Assembly (NCBI RefSeq): GCF_002077175.1
Contig: NZ_CP014943.1
Coordinates: 62,001 to 126,000, forward strand
Source: Colwellia sp. PAMC 21821
GTDB lineage: Bacteria; Pseudomonadota; Gammaproteobacteria; Enterobacterales; Alteromonadaceae
DNA: 64,000 bases
Direction of reading: 5' to 3'
Below the pieces are notes generated by a model, which worked only from the letters and a program-made list of their open reading frames with translations, made no database searches and was not told the origin of the DNA. A program made the translations under genes and the position numbers. Of this stretch, positions 36,300-44,426 are shown piece after piece (the first letter of the stretch is position 1; every line of letters starts with the position of its first letter).

Positions 36300-37217
36300 T
36301 TAAGATCTATCCTGCAAGGGTAACAACCGCCAATCACCGTTATATAAATTAAATCCACTTTGTTTAGTAAAGCCAATTAATGTTAAATCGAAACGTTTAG
36401 CGGCTAAAATGGCTAACTCTGACGGGGCACCAACCGCTATCAAAACAGCGACACCGGCCATGACTGTTTTTTGCACAATTTCAAAGCTAATACGGCCACT
36501 GACCAATACACAGCATTGTGAATGACTAATATTTCGCACAGCTAAACTAGCACCAAATAACTTATCTAGCGCATTATGACGGCCTATATCTTCTTTTATA
36601 TCAATTAATTGGCCTAATTCATCGAATAATGCTGCTGCGTGCGATCCACCCGTTTGTACAAATTGTGATTGTGCCCTGCGCATTAGATCTGGCATCGCGC
36701 AGACTTTATTGAATGACAACCAATGTTTACTTTGATTCAAACTGGGTGGGTTTTTCATTTCCAAAGACTTTAATGAAGTAGTACCGCATAAACCACAACT
36801 GCTATAAGTCACTTGATAACGTTCAAGTGACTTAATATCAGGAATAACGCCTTTAGCGAGCTTAACTTCCCATTGATTATCACTGGCCTTGTCATTAGAA
36901 GGTTCAGTTTCATGGTCGTCAATTTCTGGTAAGACACTTTCAAGCTGATGGTAGTGCTCAATAACCGCTTCAGACTGCATTAATCCTATAATAAGCGCCT
37001 CATCATCGCCAGGCGTGCGCATAGTAATTGAAAACACTTGGCTTTGACGTTCAGTGCTGTCTTGTGCTTGCCACAACAATCGTATTTGTAGAGGTTGTTC
37101 AATAATAACGTGATCAAGCTCCAACACTCGGCCATTAGCGATATATCGAAATTTTCTCAGCTCTGTTGTCGCATCGTTCACGTCTTCAAACTGTTTTATA
37201 GATGTTTTAATGCTCAT
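36300..37217 (-). CDS. fdhD: Formate dehydrogenase accessory sulfurtransferase FdhD
   Basis: A 305-residue protein that moves sulfur from IscS to the molybdenum cofactor of formate dehydrogenases. Key features: TMRTPGDDEALIIGLMQSE, the redox CysXXCys loop SSCGLCG (Cys141, Cys144), SQFVQTGGSHAAALFDELGQLIDIKEDIGRHNALDK, and SGRISFEIVQKTVMAGVAVLIAVGAPSELA. No formate dehydrogenase gene lies in this window, so its client must be elsewhere. Confidence 0.95.
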   Translation of the reverse strand: MSIKTSIKQFEDVNDATTELRKFRYIANGRVLELDHVIIEQPLQIRLLWQAQDSTERQSQVFSITMRTPGDDEALIIGLMQSEAVIEHYHQLESVLPEIDDHETEPSNDKASDNQWEVKLAKGVIPDIKSLERYQVTYSSCGLCGTTSLKSLEMKNPPSLNQSKHWLSFNKVCAMPDLMRRAQSQFVQTGGSHAAALFDELGQLIDIKEDIGRHNALDKLFGASLAVRNISHSQCCVLVSGRISFEIVQKTVMAGVAVLIAVGAPSELAILAAKRFDLTLIGFTKQSGFNLYNGDWRLLPLQDRS

Positions 37218-37322
37218 AGCTAAAAAGCCTTCATTGGAAATATTATATGACTACTAACTCGGGTTTACAGTTAACCATAATTTGAATTTGGAATAGCCAA
37301 AATTGCAGTATAACTTATTGAG

Positions 37323-37946
37323 TTAACTTACTTTAGCAGCGTAATTTGTTAGTAGTTTGCCTATTTGGGCTTTTGGGGTTCTGGTCAGACGTTTGATTAA
37401 GCTAAAAGGTATGCTCTCTAAACCATAACGCTCGCTAATATCATTTAACATAATTAACCACAATTCAGCGGTCATTTCTGCATCAAATAACGCTCGGTGA
37501 AAACTGCCATCGGCGGCAATATTTTTGTAATTAATTAACGTTCCTAACTTATGATTTGGAGCATCTTGATAAATGCGTCGCGAGACCAATAACGAACAAG
37601 TAAATTCGCCTAGAACCTGACGACCCAAACGTGAAAACTCGGCGGATAAAAAACGAGAATCAAAAGAGGCATTGTGTGCTAGTAAATTACTTTCGCCAAT
37701 AAAGTCAGCAAAATCAGTCATAACGTTTGCACAAGGTGATGCAACAGCCAGCATTCTATTGCTAATACCCGTATAGTTTTCAATAAAGCTATTGATACGT
37801 TTACCAGGATTCATCAACGCTTGAAATCTGTCCGTGACAAGACCATTTTCAAGTTTAACTGCACCAATTTCAATGGCACGGTCACCTTGATCAGGCGATA
37901 AACCTGTGGTTTCAAAATCGAGAACTACTATCGAGTTAGCTAACAC
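37323..37946 (-). CDS. 3'-5' exonuclease, DEDDh (DnaQ-like) family
   Basis: A 207-residue exonuclease. The DEDDh set is visible: Asp10 and Glu12 in LDFETTGL, Asp96 in HNASFDSRFL, and His150/Asp155 in FHRALFDAEM. The protein resembles the epsilon subunit/PolC-type exonuclease domain but has its own C-terminal extension (SERYGLESIPFSLIKRLTRTPKAQIGKLL). It may trim DNA or RNA 3' ends; a role apart from replicative proofreading is likely as it lacks the polymerase-binding tail of DnaQ. Monocistronic. Confidence 0.88.
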   Translation of the reverse strand: MLANSIVVLDFETTGLSPDQGDRAIEIGAVKLENGLVTDRFQALMNPGKRINSFIENYTGISNRMLAVASPCANVMTDFADFIGESNLLAHNASFDSRFLSAEFSRLGRQVLGEFTCSLLVSRRIYQDAPNHKLGTLINYKNIAADGSFHRALFDAEMTAELWLIMLNDISERYGLESIPFSLIKRLTRTPKAQIGKLLTNYAAKVS

Positions 37947-38296
37947 TAACGATTCCTTTATGGTTAATACGAATTAAGAGAAGGTAATTTAATAAATGAA
38001 ATTATCTCATAATTTATTCATGTAAACATCATCAACGCGGCACAAAAGTGCAATATCAATGTTTTGATATATTATATGAACTAAATGATAGGTAAGGCAG
38101 TCAGAGTGGTTGTTGATATTTAAAAAAACAATTACATCGCCCATTGAGGTAGACAATCTACTTGAAAAATATAGCTTTTTAATTATCCTCCTTTGTTGAC
38201 TAAAATTAATTTTTACCTTTAATTTTAAAATAGTAAACCAAAAACTATTTATATACGTATAAACATTCATAACTCACTGGCTGGACATTAATTTAT
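37947..38296. other. Intergenic region, 350 bp
   Basis: Divergent spacer between the exonuclease (minus) and a 59-residue gene (plus). It should hold both promoters. An 87-codon minus-strand frame (38007-38270) is not called: low-complexity hydrophobic mixture, weak ribosome-binding site, no recognisable family. Confidence 0.4.
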
Positions 38297-38476
38297 ATGT
38301 TTTCATTATTTAAGAAAAGCTCAACTAAAATATTAAATAAAAGTTATGAAGAGAAGCTTGAAAAAGCCATTTATGCACAGAGAAATGGTGATCTAAGTGC
38401 CTTTTCAATACTTACTGAAGAAGCATTGAATATTAGAAAAAAAATACAAGCGTTAGAAAACTCTTCAAAAGCATAA
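38297..38476 (+). CDS. DUF6435-like small protein, paralogue 1 (59 residues)
   Basis: Begins MFSLFKKSSTKILNK and contains YEEKLEKAIYAQRNGDL, followed by an acidic helix (TEEALNIRKKIQALENSS). It looks like the DUF6435 family of small helical cytoplasmic proteins, function unknown. It is clearly homologous to the equally long gene at 39946-40125: about half of the 59 positions are identical, including the AQRNGD core. The paralogues point towards each other with the mscS gene between them. The ATG is at 38297-38299, without a strong ribosome-binding site. Confidence 0.75.
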   Translation: MFSLFKKSSTKILNKSYEEKLEKAIYAQRNGDLSAFSILTEEALNIRKKIQALENSSKA

Positions 38477-38919
38477 ACATTAGCAATTTTAGTTAGACCC
38501 ATAAACATCCTTTATACATAATCAACATTACAGAGTGTTGCTAGTTACTTTATCACTTCATTATTCTATTTACGATTTATGTAAATTCACGGCAACAGCC
38601 GCAAGAAATTTACTTGATTTTAAAAACAAAATTAATTAATTTTATATTACGGTAATAATAAAAAAGTAAATTTAAAGCTATGTAGTACCATTAAGTTAAT
38701 TAATTAGCTGCTCATTTTTAATGGTTAAAATGTATAACGACGACGTTATAAAATTTATAAGTAGTATAACTACTGACTACATTTTATGCTTTGTCATTAG
38801 CTATTTTTCCCCATAAAAAAGTTGCTTACATAATTAATAAAATAGGTATAACCATTATTTTTACAAGTATAGGTGTTTTCAAACTAAGATAACGCTTAAG
38901 GCATTAAAAGGACGTAAAG
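38477..38919. other. Intergenic region, 443 bp
   Basis: Lies upstream of mscS and should hold its promoter. Two small palindromes are visible, TATAACG-ACGA-CGTTATA near 38731-38750 and AGTAGT-ATA-ACTACT near 38760-38776, which could be operators. No coding frame over 30 codons is convincing. Confidence 0.4.
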
Positions 38920-39801
38920 ATGGAACCCATTAATATTTTGGTTACGCAACTTCGCGATATAGCACGAGGTGCTATTGAAGTTATGCCGCAATTATTGATT
39001 GCATTCGTCATAATATTGTTAACTTACGCTTTCGCTAAATTAGCAAAAAATATAGCACAGCGTATTCTTAAAAAAACAAAATTACGTAAGAGCTTAATCA
39101 ATTTACTGATTTTATTTTCTTCGATAGCCATTTGGATTATTGGTATCATGATTGCCGCTATTATAGCTTTCCCAGGACTAACGCCAACTAAAATGCTTGC
39201 CGGGTTAGGTATAGGCTCTGTTGCTATTGGCTTTGCTTTTAAAGACATTTTTGAAAACTTTTTAGCCGGAATTATCATTTTAATTCGTAAAGAAATGCGC
39301 ATTAATGACTTTATTGCTTGTGAGGGTTATGAAGGTACCGTTGAATCAATACTCGTACGTGAAACGCATATTCGCCAACCCGATGGTGAATTAGTCATAC
39401 TGCCTAATAGTATATTATTTAAGAACCCACTCACGATAAGAACAGATCTTGACCAGCGTAGAACTACCATTGTGTGTGGCGTAGGCTATGGGGAAAATGT
39501 AGACGAGGCGAGAGCTGTTATAAAACAAGCGGTAACCAATTGTAAAACGGTTATTAGTGATTCTCGACCTGTACAAATATTTGCTAACGAGTTCGCAGAC
39601 TCATCAATAAACTTTGAAGTGACTTGGTGGACAGGCTCTAAGCCCCTAGACATTAGAGAGTCGCGAGATGAAGTAGTAGCGGCAGTAAAATCTGCACTTG
39701 ATAAATCTGGTATCGAAATACCTTTCCCTTATCGTACCCTTACTTTTAATCAACCGATTAGTGTTAACACAGATAAACAGCAAGATGAAACAGCTGAATA
39801 A
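38920..39801 (+). CDS. mscS: Small-conductance mechanosensitive channel (MscS family)
   Basis: A 293-residue channel that opens under membrane tension to release solutes in hypo-osmotic shock. Three membrane helices (about residues 15-45, 62-90 and the pore helix 93-130) and the pore sequence MLAGLGIGSVAIGFAFKDIFENFLAGIIILIRK match MscS. The cytoplasmic vestibule follows (PFKINDFI-like MRINDFIACEGYEGTVESI, ILPNSILFKNPLT, to IEIPFPYRTLTFNQP). The start is preceded by AAAAGGACGTAAAG, a strong ribosome-binding site. A second, more distant MscS-type protein is encoded at 55982-56806. Confidence 0.93.
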   Translation: MEPINILVTQLRDIARGAIEVMPQLLIAFVIILLTYAFAKLAKNIAQRILKKTKLRKSLINLLILFSSIAIWIIGIMIAAIIAFPGLTPTKMLAGLGIGSVAIGFAFKDIFENFLAGIIILIRKEMRINDFIACEGYEGTVESILVRETHIRQPDGELVILPNSILFKNPLTIRTDLDQRRTTIVCGVGYGENVDEARAVIKQAVTNCKTVISDSRPVQIFANEFADSSINFEVTWWTGSKPLDIRESRDEVVAAVKSALDKSGIEIPFPYRTLTFNQPISVNTDKQQDETAE

Positions 39802-39945
39802 TTAACCTTGTTAATATAAAATCAACGATATTACTTTAGTATAAACAAGTCTTATGCTGAAGTAATATCATTCATGTAAAGCTGAAATTAGCTCACCATC
39901 CAAGAATAACCCTGACTTTTATACACTGTAGACATCGTGATTAAA

Positions 39946-40125
39946 TCAGCTACTAGCTGCTATTTCTAACGCTTTTATTTCAACCGCTATTTCTTCAGCT
40001 TCAGCAGTGATCATGGCATAGCCTTTAATATCACCATTTCTTTGAGCATGCATAGCGAGCTCAAGTTTGGCTTCATAGCGTTTATTTAATTTTTTTAATG
40101 GGTCTGACTTAAATATTGAAAACAT
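39946..40125 (-). CDS. DUF6435-like small protein, paralogue 2 (59 residues)
   Basis: Begins MFSIFKSDPLKKLNKRYEAK and contains the AMHAQRNGDIKGYAM core, then a helix EAEEIAVEIKALEIAASS. Same length as and about half identical to the plus-strand gene at 38297-38476. Lies 144 bp past mscS on the opposite strand. The homology between the two copies supports both as real genes. Function unknown. Confidence 0.78.
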   Translation of the reverse strand: MFSIFKSDPLKKLNKRYEAKLELAMHAQRNGDIKGYAMITAEAEEIAVEIKALEIAASS

Positions 40126-40396
40126 ATAATAAATGACTGTTGAGTAAGTTAATGCCGATTATACGATGTAAAAGGTATTTTGGATTTTTTATTTATTAGA
40201 CTTTTTAAACAAACAAAAAATTAGCACTATGCTTAGTCGATAAAAAATCGTATCTTTATTGATGACTCATGACGAAAGGCAAAATATACAGTTAATTCAC
40301 CTATTGCTTCAAAAACACATGTTAATTTATTCAAATTGAAGAAATATTTAGCCCTGTTGATATAATATAAAACTAACTATTAAAGAAAAAATCTAT

Positions 40397-41479
40397 ATGT
40401 TACAAATACTCATCCTTTGCACATTACTCATTCTCATGTTTACGCTATTACCATTATGGCGACACCCACATTGGTTTATCAGAGGTATGGACTTCCCGCG
40501 TTTGCAATTTATGATATTTGCCGCTGCGTTATTAATTGCCCAATTGCTTTTGTTAGATCGAGAATCAATAGTCGCACAAACATTAATTTTAGCCACTACT
40601 GCATGTTTAATATGGCAATTATGGTGGATACTACCTTTTACCTTTTTATGGCGTAAAGAGGTAGCAACATCAAAGGATAGCAGCGCTGAAAAGCAACTGA
40701 GCATATTAACCTCGAATGTATTCACCCCTAATCGTAACGCTAAAGCCTTAATCGATTTAGTTAAACAGCATAAGCCAGACGTATTAGTTACTCTGGAGTC
40801 AGACCAGTGGTGGCAAGACCAGCTTAACGTTATTGAAGCTGATATGCCTTACAGCATTAAATGCCCGCTCGACAACCTTTATGGCATGCATGTTTATTCA
40901 AGGCTACCGCTAGACGAGCAGGAGTTATGTTACTTAGTGGAGCAAGATGTGCCATCGATACATGTGTGCTTAACATTACGAACCGGCGATAAAGTGCGTG
41001 CTCATTTTCTTCACCCAGCGCCACCTAGCCCTACAGAAAATCCTGAATCGGCTGAGCGTGATGCAGAATTAATTATGGTGGCTAAAAGCGTTGCAACAAG
41101 TAAGCAACCGGTGATTGTAACTGGCGATCTAAATGACGTTGCTTGGTCTGCAACCACTCGATTGTTCCGCAAAATTAGTGGTTTGTTAGACCCTCGTGTC
41201 GGCCGTGGCGCGTTTAACACTTTTCACGTAGATTACCCAATAGCCCGTTGGCCATTAGATCATTTATTTCACAGCTCGCATTTTACACTACGAGATATTA
41301 AACGCTTACCGTCTATTGATTCAGATCATTTTCCTTTACTCACTAGATTGGTATTTACTTCCCCACACGGAAGTGACCAGGAAGGTATAAAAGCCGAAGC
41401 CGAAGAAAAAAAATGGTCTGAAGAGATCACACATGAAAAACAAGTCAGTAAAAAAGATGTACCAACGCCTGCGGAATAG
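40397..41479 (+). CDS. Endonuclease/exonuclease/phosphatase (EEP) family membrane protein
   Basis: A 360-residue protein with about three N-terminal membrane segments (residues 1-20, 35-55 and 58-82), then an EEP domain (about 95-335). Landmarks: LSILTSNVFTPNRN, PDVLVTLESDQWW (metal-binding glutamate), VIVTGDLNDVAWS (GDxN), and SDHFPLLTRLVF (terminal SDH). The arrangement is that of inner-membrane EEP proteins of the YafD type, with the catalytic domain probably periplasmic. Substrate (nucleic acid, inositol phosphate or lipid phosphate) is unknown. The C-terminal 35 residues are charged and low in complexity. Confidence 0.85.
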   Translation: MLQILILCTLLILMFTLLPLWRHPHWFIRGMDFPRLQFMIFAAALLIAQLLLLDRESIVAQTLILATTACLIWQLWWILPFTFLWRKEVATSKDSSAEKQLSILTSNVFTPNRNAKALIDLVKQHKPDVLVTLESDQWWQDQLNVIEADMPYSIKCPLDNLYGMHVYSRLPLDEQELCYLVEQDVPSIHVCLTLRTGDKVRAHFLHPAPPSPTENPESAERDAELIMVAKSVATSKQPVIVTGDLNDVAWSATTRLFRKISGLLDPRVGRGAFNTFHVDYPIARWPLDHLFHSSHFTLRDIKRLPSIDSDHFPLLTRLVFTSPHGSDQEGIKAEAEEKKWSEEITHEKQVSKKDVPTPAE

Positions 41480-41576
41480 AATGAAGTACTTAAAACCTAG
41501 CAACTTTGTATACAATAATTCTAGCTATATCAATTAAACTTGAAATATCAGTAGATTGATCTAAGTTAAAAGGTAA

Positions 41577-41605
41577 TACCAATTTGATTAATTAATTAAC
41601 TTGGT
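41577..41605. repeat. Dispersed palindromic element (TACCAA ... TTGGT), copy B
   Basis: Starts TACCAATTTGATTAATTAAT and ends TTAACTTGGT. Similar ends and core to copy A at 29248-29271. Positioned just upstream of the RDD-protein gene. Confidence 0.55.
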
Positions 41606-41672
41606 TTACATAGATAGTAATTTCTTATTCTTAAGCGAATATGATGTTATACAACAAGGAGTGTTAAAAAAC

Positions 41673-42272
41673 ATGGATGCTAAAATTAACTTTTCTTCGT
41701 ATTCTTTAGATGAACTTTATGCTTGCGCTGAGTCTATTGATCGAGATTTATATCCTGAAAGAGCAAAAGAAATAGCTGAGATAATTCGTCAGAAAGAATC
41801 TGAAAGTCCTGAAGAAATTAATAAAACAAAACAATCTGGAGATAAAGCATCAAAATTTGATCGCTTGATTGCCGCATTTATTGATTTAGCAATTGCTCTT
41901 ATCTCATTAATTCCTATAGTTTATTATGTCGGGTTTGATGCCTTCCAAGAACCAACCCTAACTTTCATTGCCGCTGTGTTTTTCTATGGCTTATTAACTA
42001 CATTAATTTTGCATGGTTACCTTTTGTATTATTATGGACAAACCATAGGCAAACATTATATGTCTATTCGAATTGAGAACTTAGATGGTAGCAAAGCGAC
42101 TTTATCGACTATTTACCTCAAACGCATGCTGCCAATGCAATTAATTGGGTTTGTACCCTCGGTAGGCCAATTTATTTCAGGCATCGTAAACCCATTATTT
42201 ATTTTTGGTAAGCAAAGACGTTGCTTACATGACTATGTAGCCAAAACAAAAGTGAGCTACACCGATACCTAA
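41673..42272 (+). CDS. RDD family membrane protein
   Basis: A 199-residue protein with a soluble N-terminal part (about residues 1-55, with YSLDELYACAESIDRDLYPERAKEI) and an RDD domain: FDRLIAAFIDLAIALISLIPIVYYVGF, then FFYGLLTTLILHGYLLYYYGQTIGKHYMSI, and IYLKRMLPMQLIGFVPSVGQFISGIVNPLFIFGKQRRCLHDYVAKT. Three to four membrane segments. RDD proteins may be transporters or envelope factors; function is unproven. The ATG at 41673 is chosen because AAGGAG lies about eleven bases upstream; an in-frame extension to 41601 lacks one. Confidence 0.87.
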   Translation: MDAKINFSSYSLDELYACAESIDRDLYPERAKEIAEIIRQKESESPEEINKTKQSGDKASKFDRLIAAFIDLAIALISLIPIVYYVGFDAFQEPTLTFIAAVFFYGLLTTLILHGYLLYYYGQTIGKHYMSIRIENLDGSKATLSTIYLKRMLPMQLIGFVPSVGQFISGIVNPLFIFGKQRRCLHDYVAKTKVSYTDT

Positions 42273-42367
42273 CAACTATGCTAAAGAATAAAAAGCCAAG
42301 TATTGACGCTTTACTTACTTTTTGAGGGTATTTTAAGCGTTACACTATTTTTAAAAGGAGTTTCTAA

Positions 42368-42670
42368 ATGAGAAAAGAATTCGAATTCACAGTCAAAGAT
42401 CATAACGTTAAAATTGTTAATACATGGGCACGTGGTATAAAGCTCTATATCGACGGTGATTGTAGAGATCAAGACACTAGTTTTTTTGCTAATGGTAGAA
42501 CAGCACTTCTCTCTGCCAAGCTTGGTGAATTAGGTATTCTAGAAGTTTTCCCAAAATCAGCGTTAATATCTGTGGAAATAGAAGTGTTTCTAATCAAAGG
42601 TAATGAAAAGCAGCGTGTCTATAGTTCACAAAAACGATTAAACCTAACAGAGCAAAGATTGGCGAAATAA
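42368..42670 (+). CDS. Conserved-looking hypothetical protein, 100 residues
   Basis: A soluble, beta-rich small protein (MRKEFEFTVKDHNVKIVNTWARGIKLYIDGDCRDQDT...). No signal, membrane segment or known motif. Internal IEVFLIKGNEKQRVYSSQKRL suggests a beta-sandwich. AAAAGGAGTTTCTAAATG gives a very good ribosome-binding site, and a strong terminator lies 13 bp past the stop, so it is a real gene. I do not recognise the family. Confidence 0.75.
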   Translation: MRKEFEFTVKDHNVKIVNTWARGIKLYIDGDCRDQDTSFFANGRTALLSAKLGELGILEVFPKSALISVEIEVFLIKGNEKQRVYSSQKRLNLTEQRLAK

Positions 42671-42683
42671 ATCAAATTTAATA

Positions 42684-42717
42684 AAAAATGGCTTAGTACC
42701 ACGTCTAAGCCATTTTT
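42684..42717. terminator. Bidirectional terminator between convergent genes
   Basis: Stem AAAAATGGCTTAG (42684-42696) / CTAAGCCATTTTT (42705-42717), 13 bp with an 8-base loop. It lies between the plus-strand gene ending at 42670 and the minus-strand gene ending at 42722 and serves both. Confidence 0.92.
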
Positions 42718-42721
42718 AAAA

Positions 42722-43189
42722 TCACATCTGCTTATCAATACGCACAGTACCGTTGGCGAGATAAATCATGCGAATATCATCCTTTTGTTGAAATAGCATA
42801 CGGTGATCTAAGTCTTGTATCACCATATATTCATCGCCATTTTCAACTTTGATCATTAGCTCAACGAGCAATAACGTTTTTTCATGATATTCAGGGTTTC
42901 TATCATGCGCTATTGACCCACCAATAATTGCGCCTAATATAGTGGCTACACCTCGGCCACTGCCGCTACCAAATTGATTGCCTATCGCGCCACCAATCAA
43001 CGCACCGCCGAAGGTTTTCCAGCCAGCATTTTTATCTTGTATCAACTCCTGTTCCGTAATATTACGTACAGACATTACTTGACCAAACAACACTTTTTCA
43101 ACTGGGACCGCTTTATTTCGCTCATAATCAGCTTTAGCAAAGGGGATTAGTGCCAACCAACAAATTAACGTTATATAGATTGTCTTCAT
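42722..43189 (-). CDS. Glycine-zipper 2TM outer-membrane-type protein
   Basis: A 155-residue exported protein: signal peptide (MKTIYITLICWLALIPFAKA), then a glycine-zipper hairpin (GGALIGGAIGNQFGSGSGRGVATILGAIIGGSIAHD, about residues 60-96), then a beta-rich tail (LLLVELMIKVENGDEYMVIQDLD). SlyB/PcpA-like proteins of this type associate with the outer membrane. No lipobox, so the mature form is soluble or membrane-inserted by the zipper. I start it at the ATG at 43189, which has AGGTGG six bases upstream, rather than the GTG at 43198 that lies within that site. Confidence 0.82.
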   Translation of the reverse strand: MKTIYITLICWLALIPFAKADYERNKAVPVEKVLFGQVMSVRNITEQELIQDKNAGWKTFGGALIGGAIGNQFGSGSGRGVATILGAIIGGSIAHDRNPEYHEKTLLLVELMIKVENGDEYMVIQDLDHRMLFQQKDDIRMIYLANGTVRIDKQM

Positions 43190-43294
43190 TTTGCCCACCT
43201 ATTTTTGATAAACAACATACTTAATAAAAAATATTTGATAAAAGTAGCTAGCTAATTTTTAATGGTATTATCAATTATCTATCAAGCTTTAAAC

Positions 43295-43897
43295 TTACCA
43301 ACCCACCGATTCTTTCGCTTTAGTTTTACGAATTTCAGTTTCGTCTGCCCATTCAACTAAACCACTTTCCAGGTCCATTAAACGCAGGGTAAATTTGTAA
43401 TAAACGTCTGTCTTATCTTGATTACTTTTTACGATACTCGATAAGTTGCCATATAACATATATTGCGCGCCGATTTGGCGACCAAACTGAGTGGCTTTAC
43501 TTGGGTCAACCATACCGCCGTCATGTTGAAATTTAAGTTGTTCACGTGCTGCTTCTACTCGGCCCATATCAACAAAACGGAACTTGCCAGAACGTAATAG
43601 CTTGGTAGAAATAGAGTCAGTAATTGACTCAGTATCAATATGCTCACTGGTTTTATTTTTTAGGCGTTCTACAAACATTACCGGGCGTGTGTTTTGCGTT
43701 AATGTGCCAACAACGGGTGATAATAATAACGAGTCGGTCATTTGGGCTGCGACTTTTTGTAAATCGGTTGAACCAAAGTTAATATCCGTTGTTTCTACCG
43801 CGGTGGCATCTCCATAACGAACGACGGATTTATTAGCACAACCCGCGGCTAATACTAGGGTTAAGCCGAGTGTTGTTACCAGTGCTAATTTATTCAT
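43295..43897 (-). CDS. lpoB: Penicillin-binding protein activator LpoB
   Basis: A 200-residue outer-membrane lipoprotein (lipobox VLAAGC, Cys20) that reaches through peptidoglycan to stimulate the bifunctional synthase PBP1b. The LpoB core is clear: QKVAAQMTDSLLLSPVV, RPVMFVERLKNKTSEHIDTESITDSISTKLLRSGKFRFVD, QIGAQYMLYGNLSSI and KFTLRLMDLESGLVEWADETEIRK. Last gene of a minus-strand lipoprotein operon (COG3014, YcfL-like, LpoB) with 18-bp and 34-bp gaps; ribosome-binding site AAGGAAAAG. The ycfL-lpoB order also occurs in E. coli. Confidence 0.93.
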   Translation of the reverse strand: MNKLALVTTLGLTLVLAAGCANKSVVRYGDATAVETTDINFGSTDLQKVAAQMTDSLLLSPVVGTLTQNTRPVMFVERLKNKTSEHIDTESITDSISTKLLRSGKFRFVDMGRVEAAREQLKFQHDGGMVDPSKATQFGRQIGAQYMLYGNLSSIVKSNQDKTDVYYKFTLRLMDLESGLVEWADETEIRKTKAKESVGW

Positions 43898-43915
43898 AAT
43901 GCTTTTCCTTAACGA

Positions 43916-44392
43916 TTAATATTTGTATGCTTTTTCAGGGATTTCACGAACATAAACACTAAAAGTGCTGACATTAATGTTCGGTGCTAATCCTCGTAAA
44001 GTTGTTGTTTGTTGACCGTGCAATTCCAAAGGAACCCAAGGCGTTTTTCCGGCTTCAATAACAAAACCAGCTTCGTCAAACCAATTGAAATGATATTGTA
44101 ATTTTTGCGATTTCTCGTAACGACTGGTCAAGGTTAAATTTATTTCCAGTAAGTCATTACTTTTACGTGATTTAACGTCGCTGATAAATAATCGCTTCGC
44201 TAAATTTTTGTTATGAACTTCAAGGTATTTACTAAAGTCATCACCTTGCGTCATCGCGCTAGTGCCAGTGCCTGCAGTTACAGGAGGCTTTTTATTTGCG
44301 CAGCCAGCGCTAACAATAGCACTGACTAATATCACCACTAAGCTGCCAGTAATTTTTTGACGAGTACTGATCGTGTTTTTGCTATTTAACAT
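43916..44392 (-). CDS. ycfL: YcfL-like DUF1425 lipoprotein
   Basis: A 158-residue lipoprotein (lipobox IVSAGC, Cys31). The DUF1425/YcfL domain is recognised in NKNLAKRLFISDVKSRKSNDLLEINLTLTSRYEKSQKLQYHFNWFDEAGFVIE and the final LRGLAPNINVSTFSVYVRE. Its role is unknown but it accompanies LpoB. I choose the ATG at 44392, which has AGGAGG five bases upstream, over the ATG at 44416. Confidence 0.88.
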   Translation of the reverse strand: MLNSKNTISTRQKITGSLVVILVSAIVSAGCANKKPPVTAGTGTSAMTQGDDFSKYLEVHNKNLAKRLFISDVKSRKSNDLLEINLTLTSRYEKSQKLQYHFNWFDEAGFVIEAGKTPWVPLELHGQQTTTLRGLAPNINVSTFSVYVREIPEKAYKY

Positions 44393-44426
44393 ATTTCCTC
44401 CTGATCCTTTATTCATTTAAAATTAA

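Noticed and set aside
38007..38270. 87-codon minus-strand frame with ATG
   Set aside because: Composition looks random, ribosome-binding site is weak, and it fills what should be a divergent promoter region.
40393..40725. 110-codon minus-strand frame
   Set aside because: Entirely antisense to the well-supported EEP-family gene.
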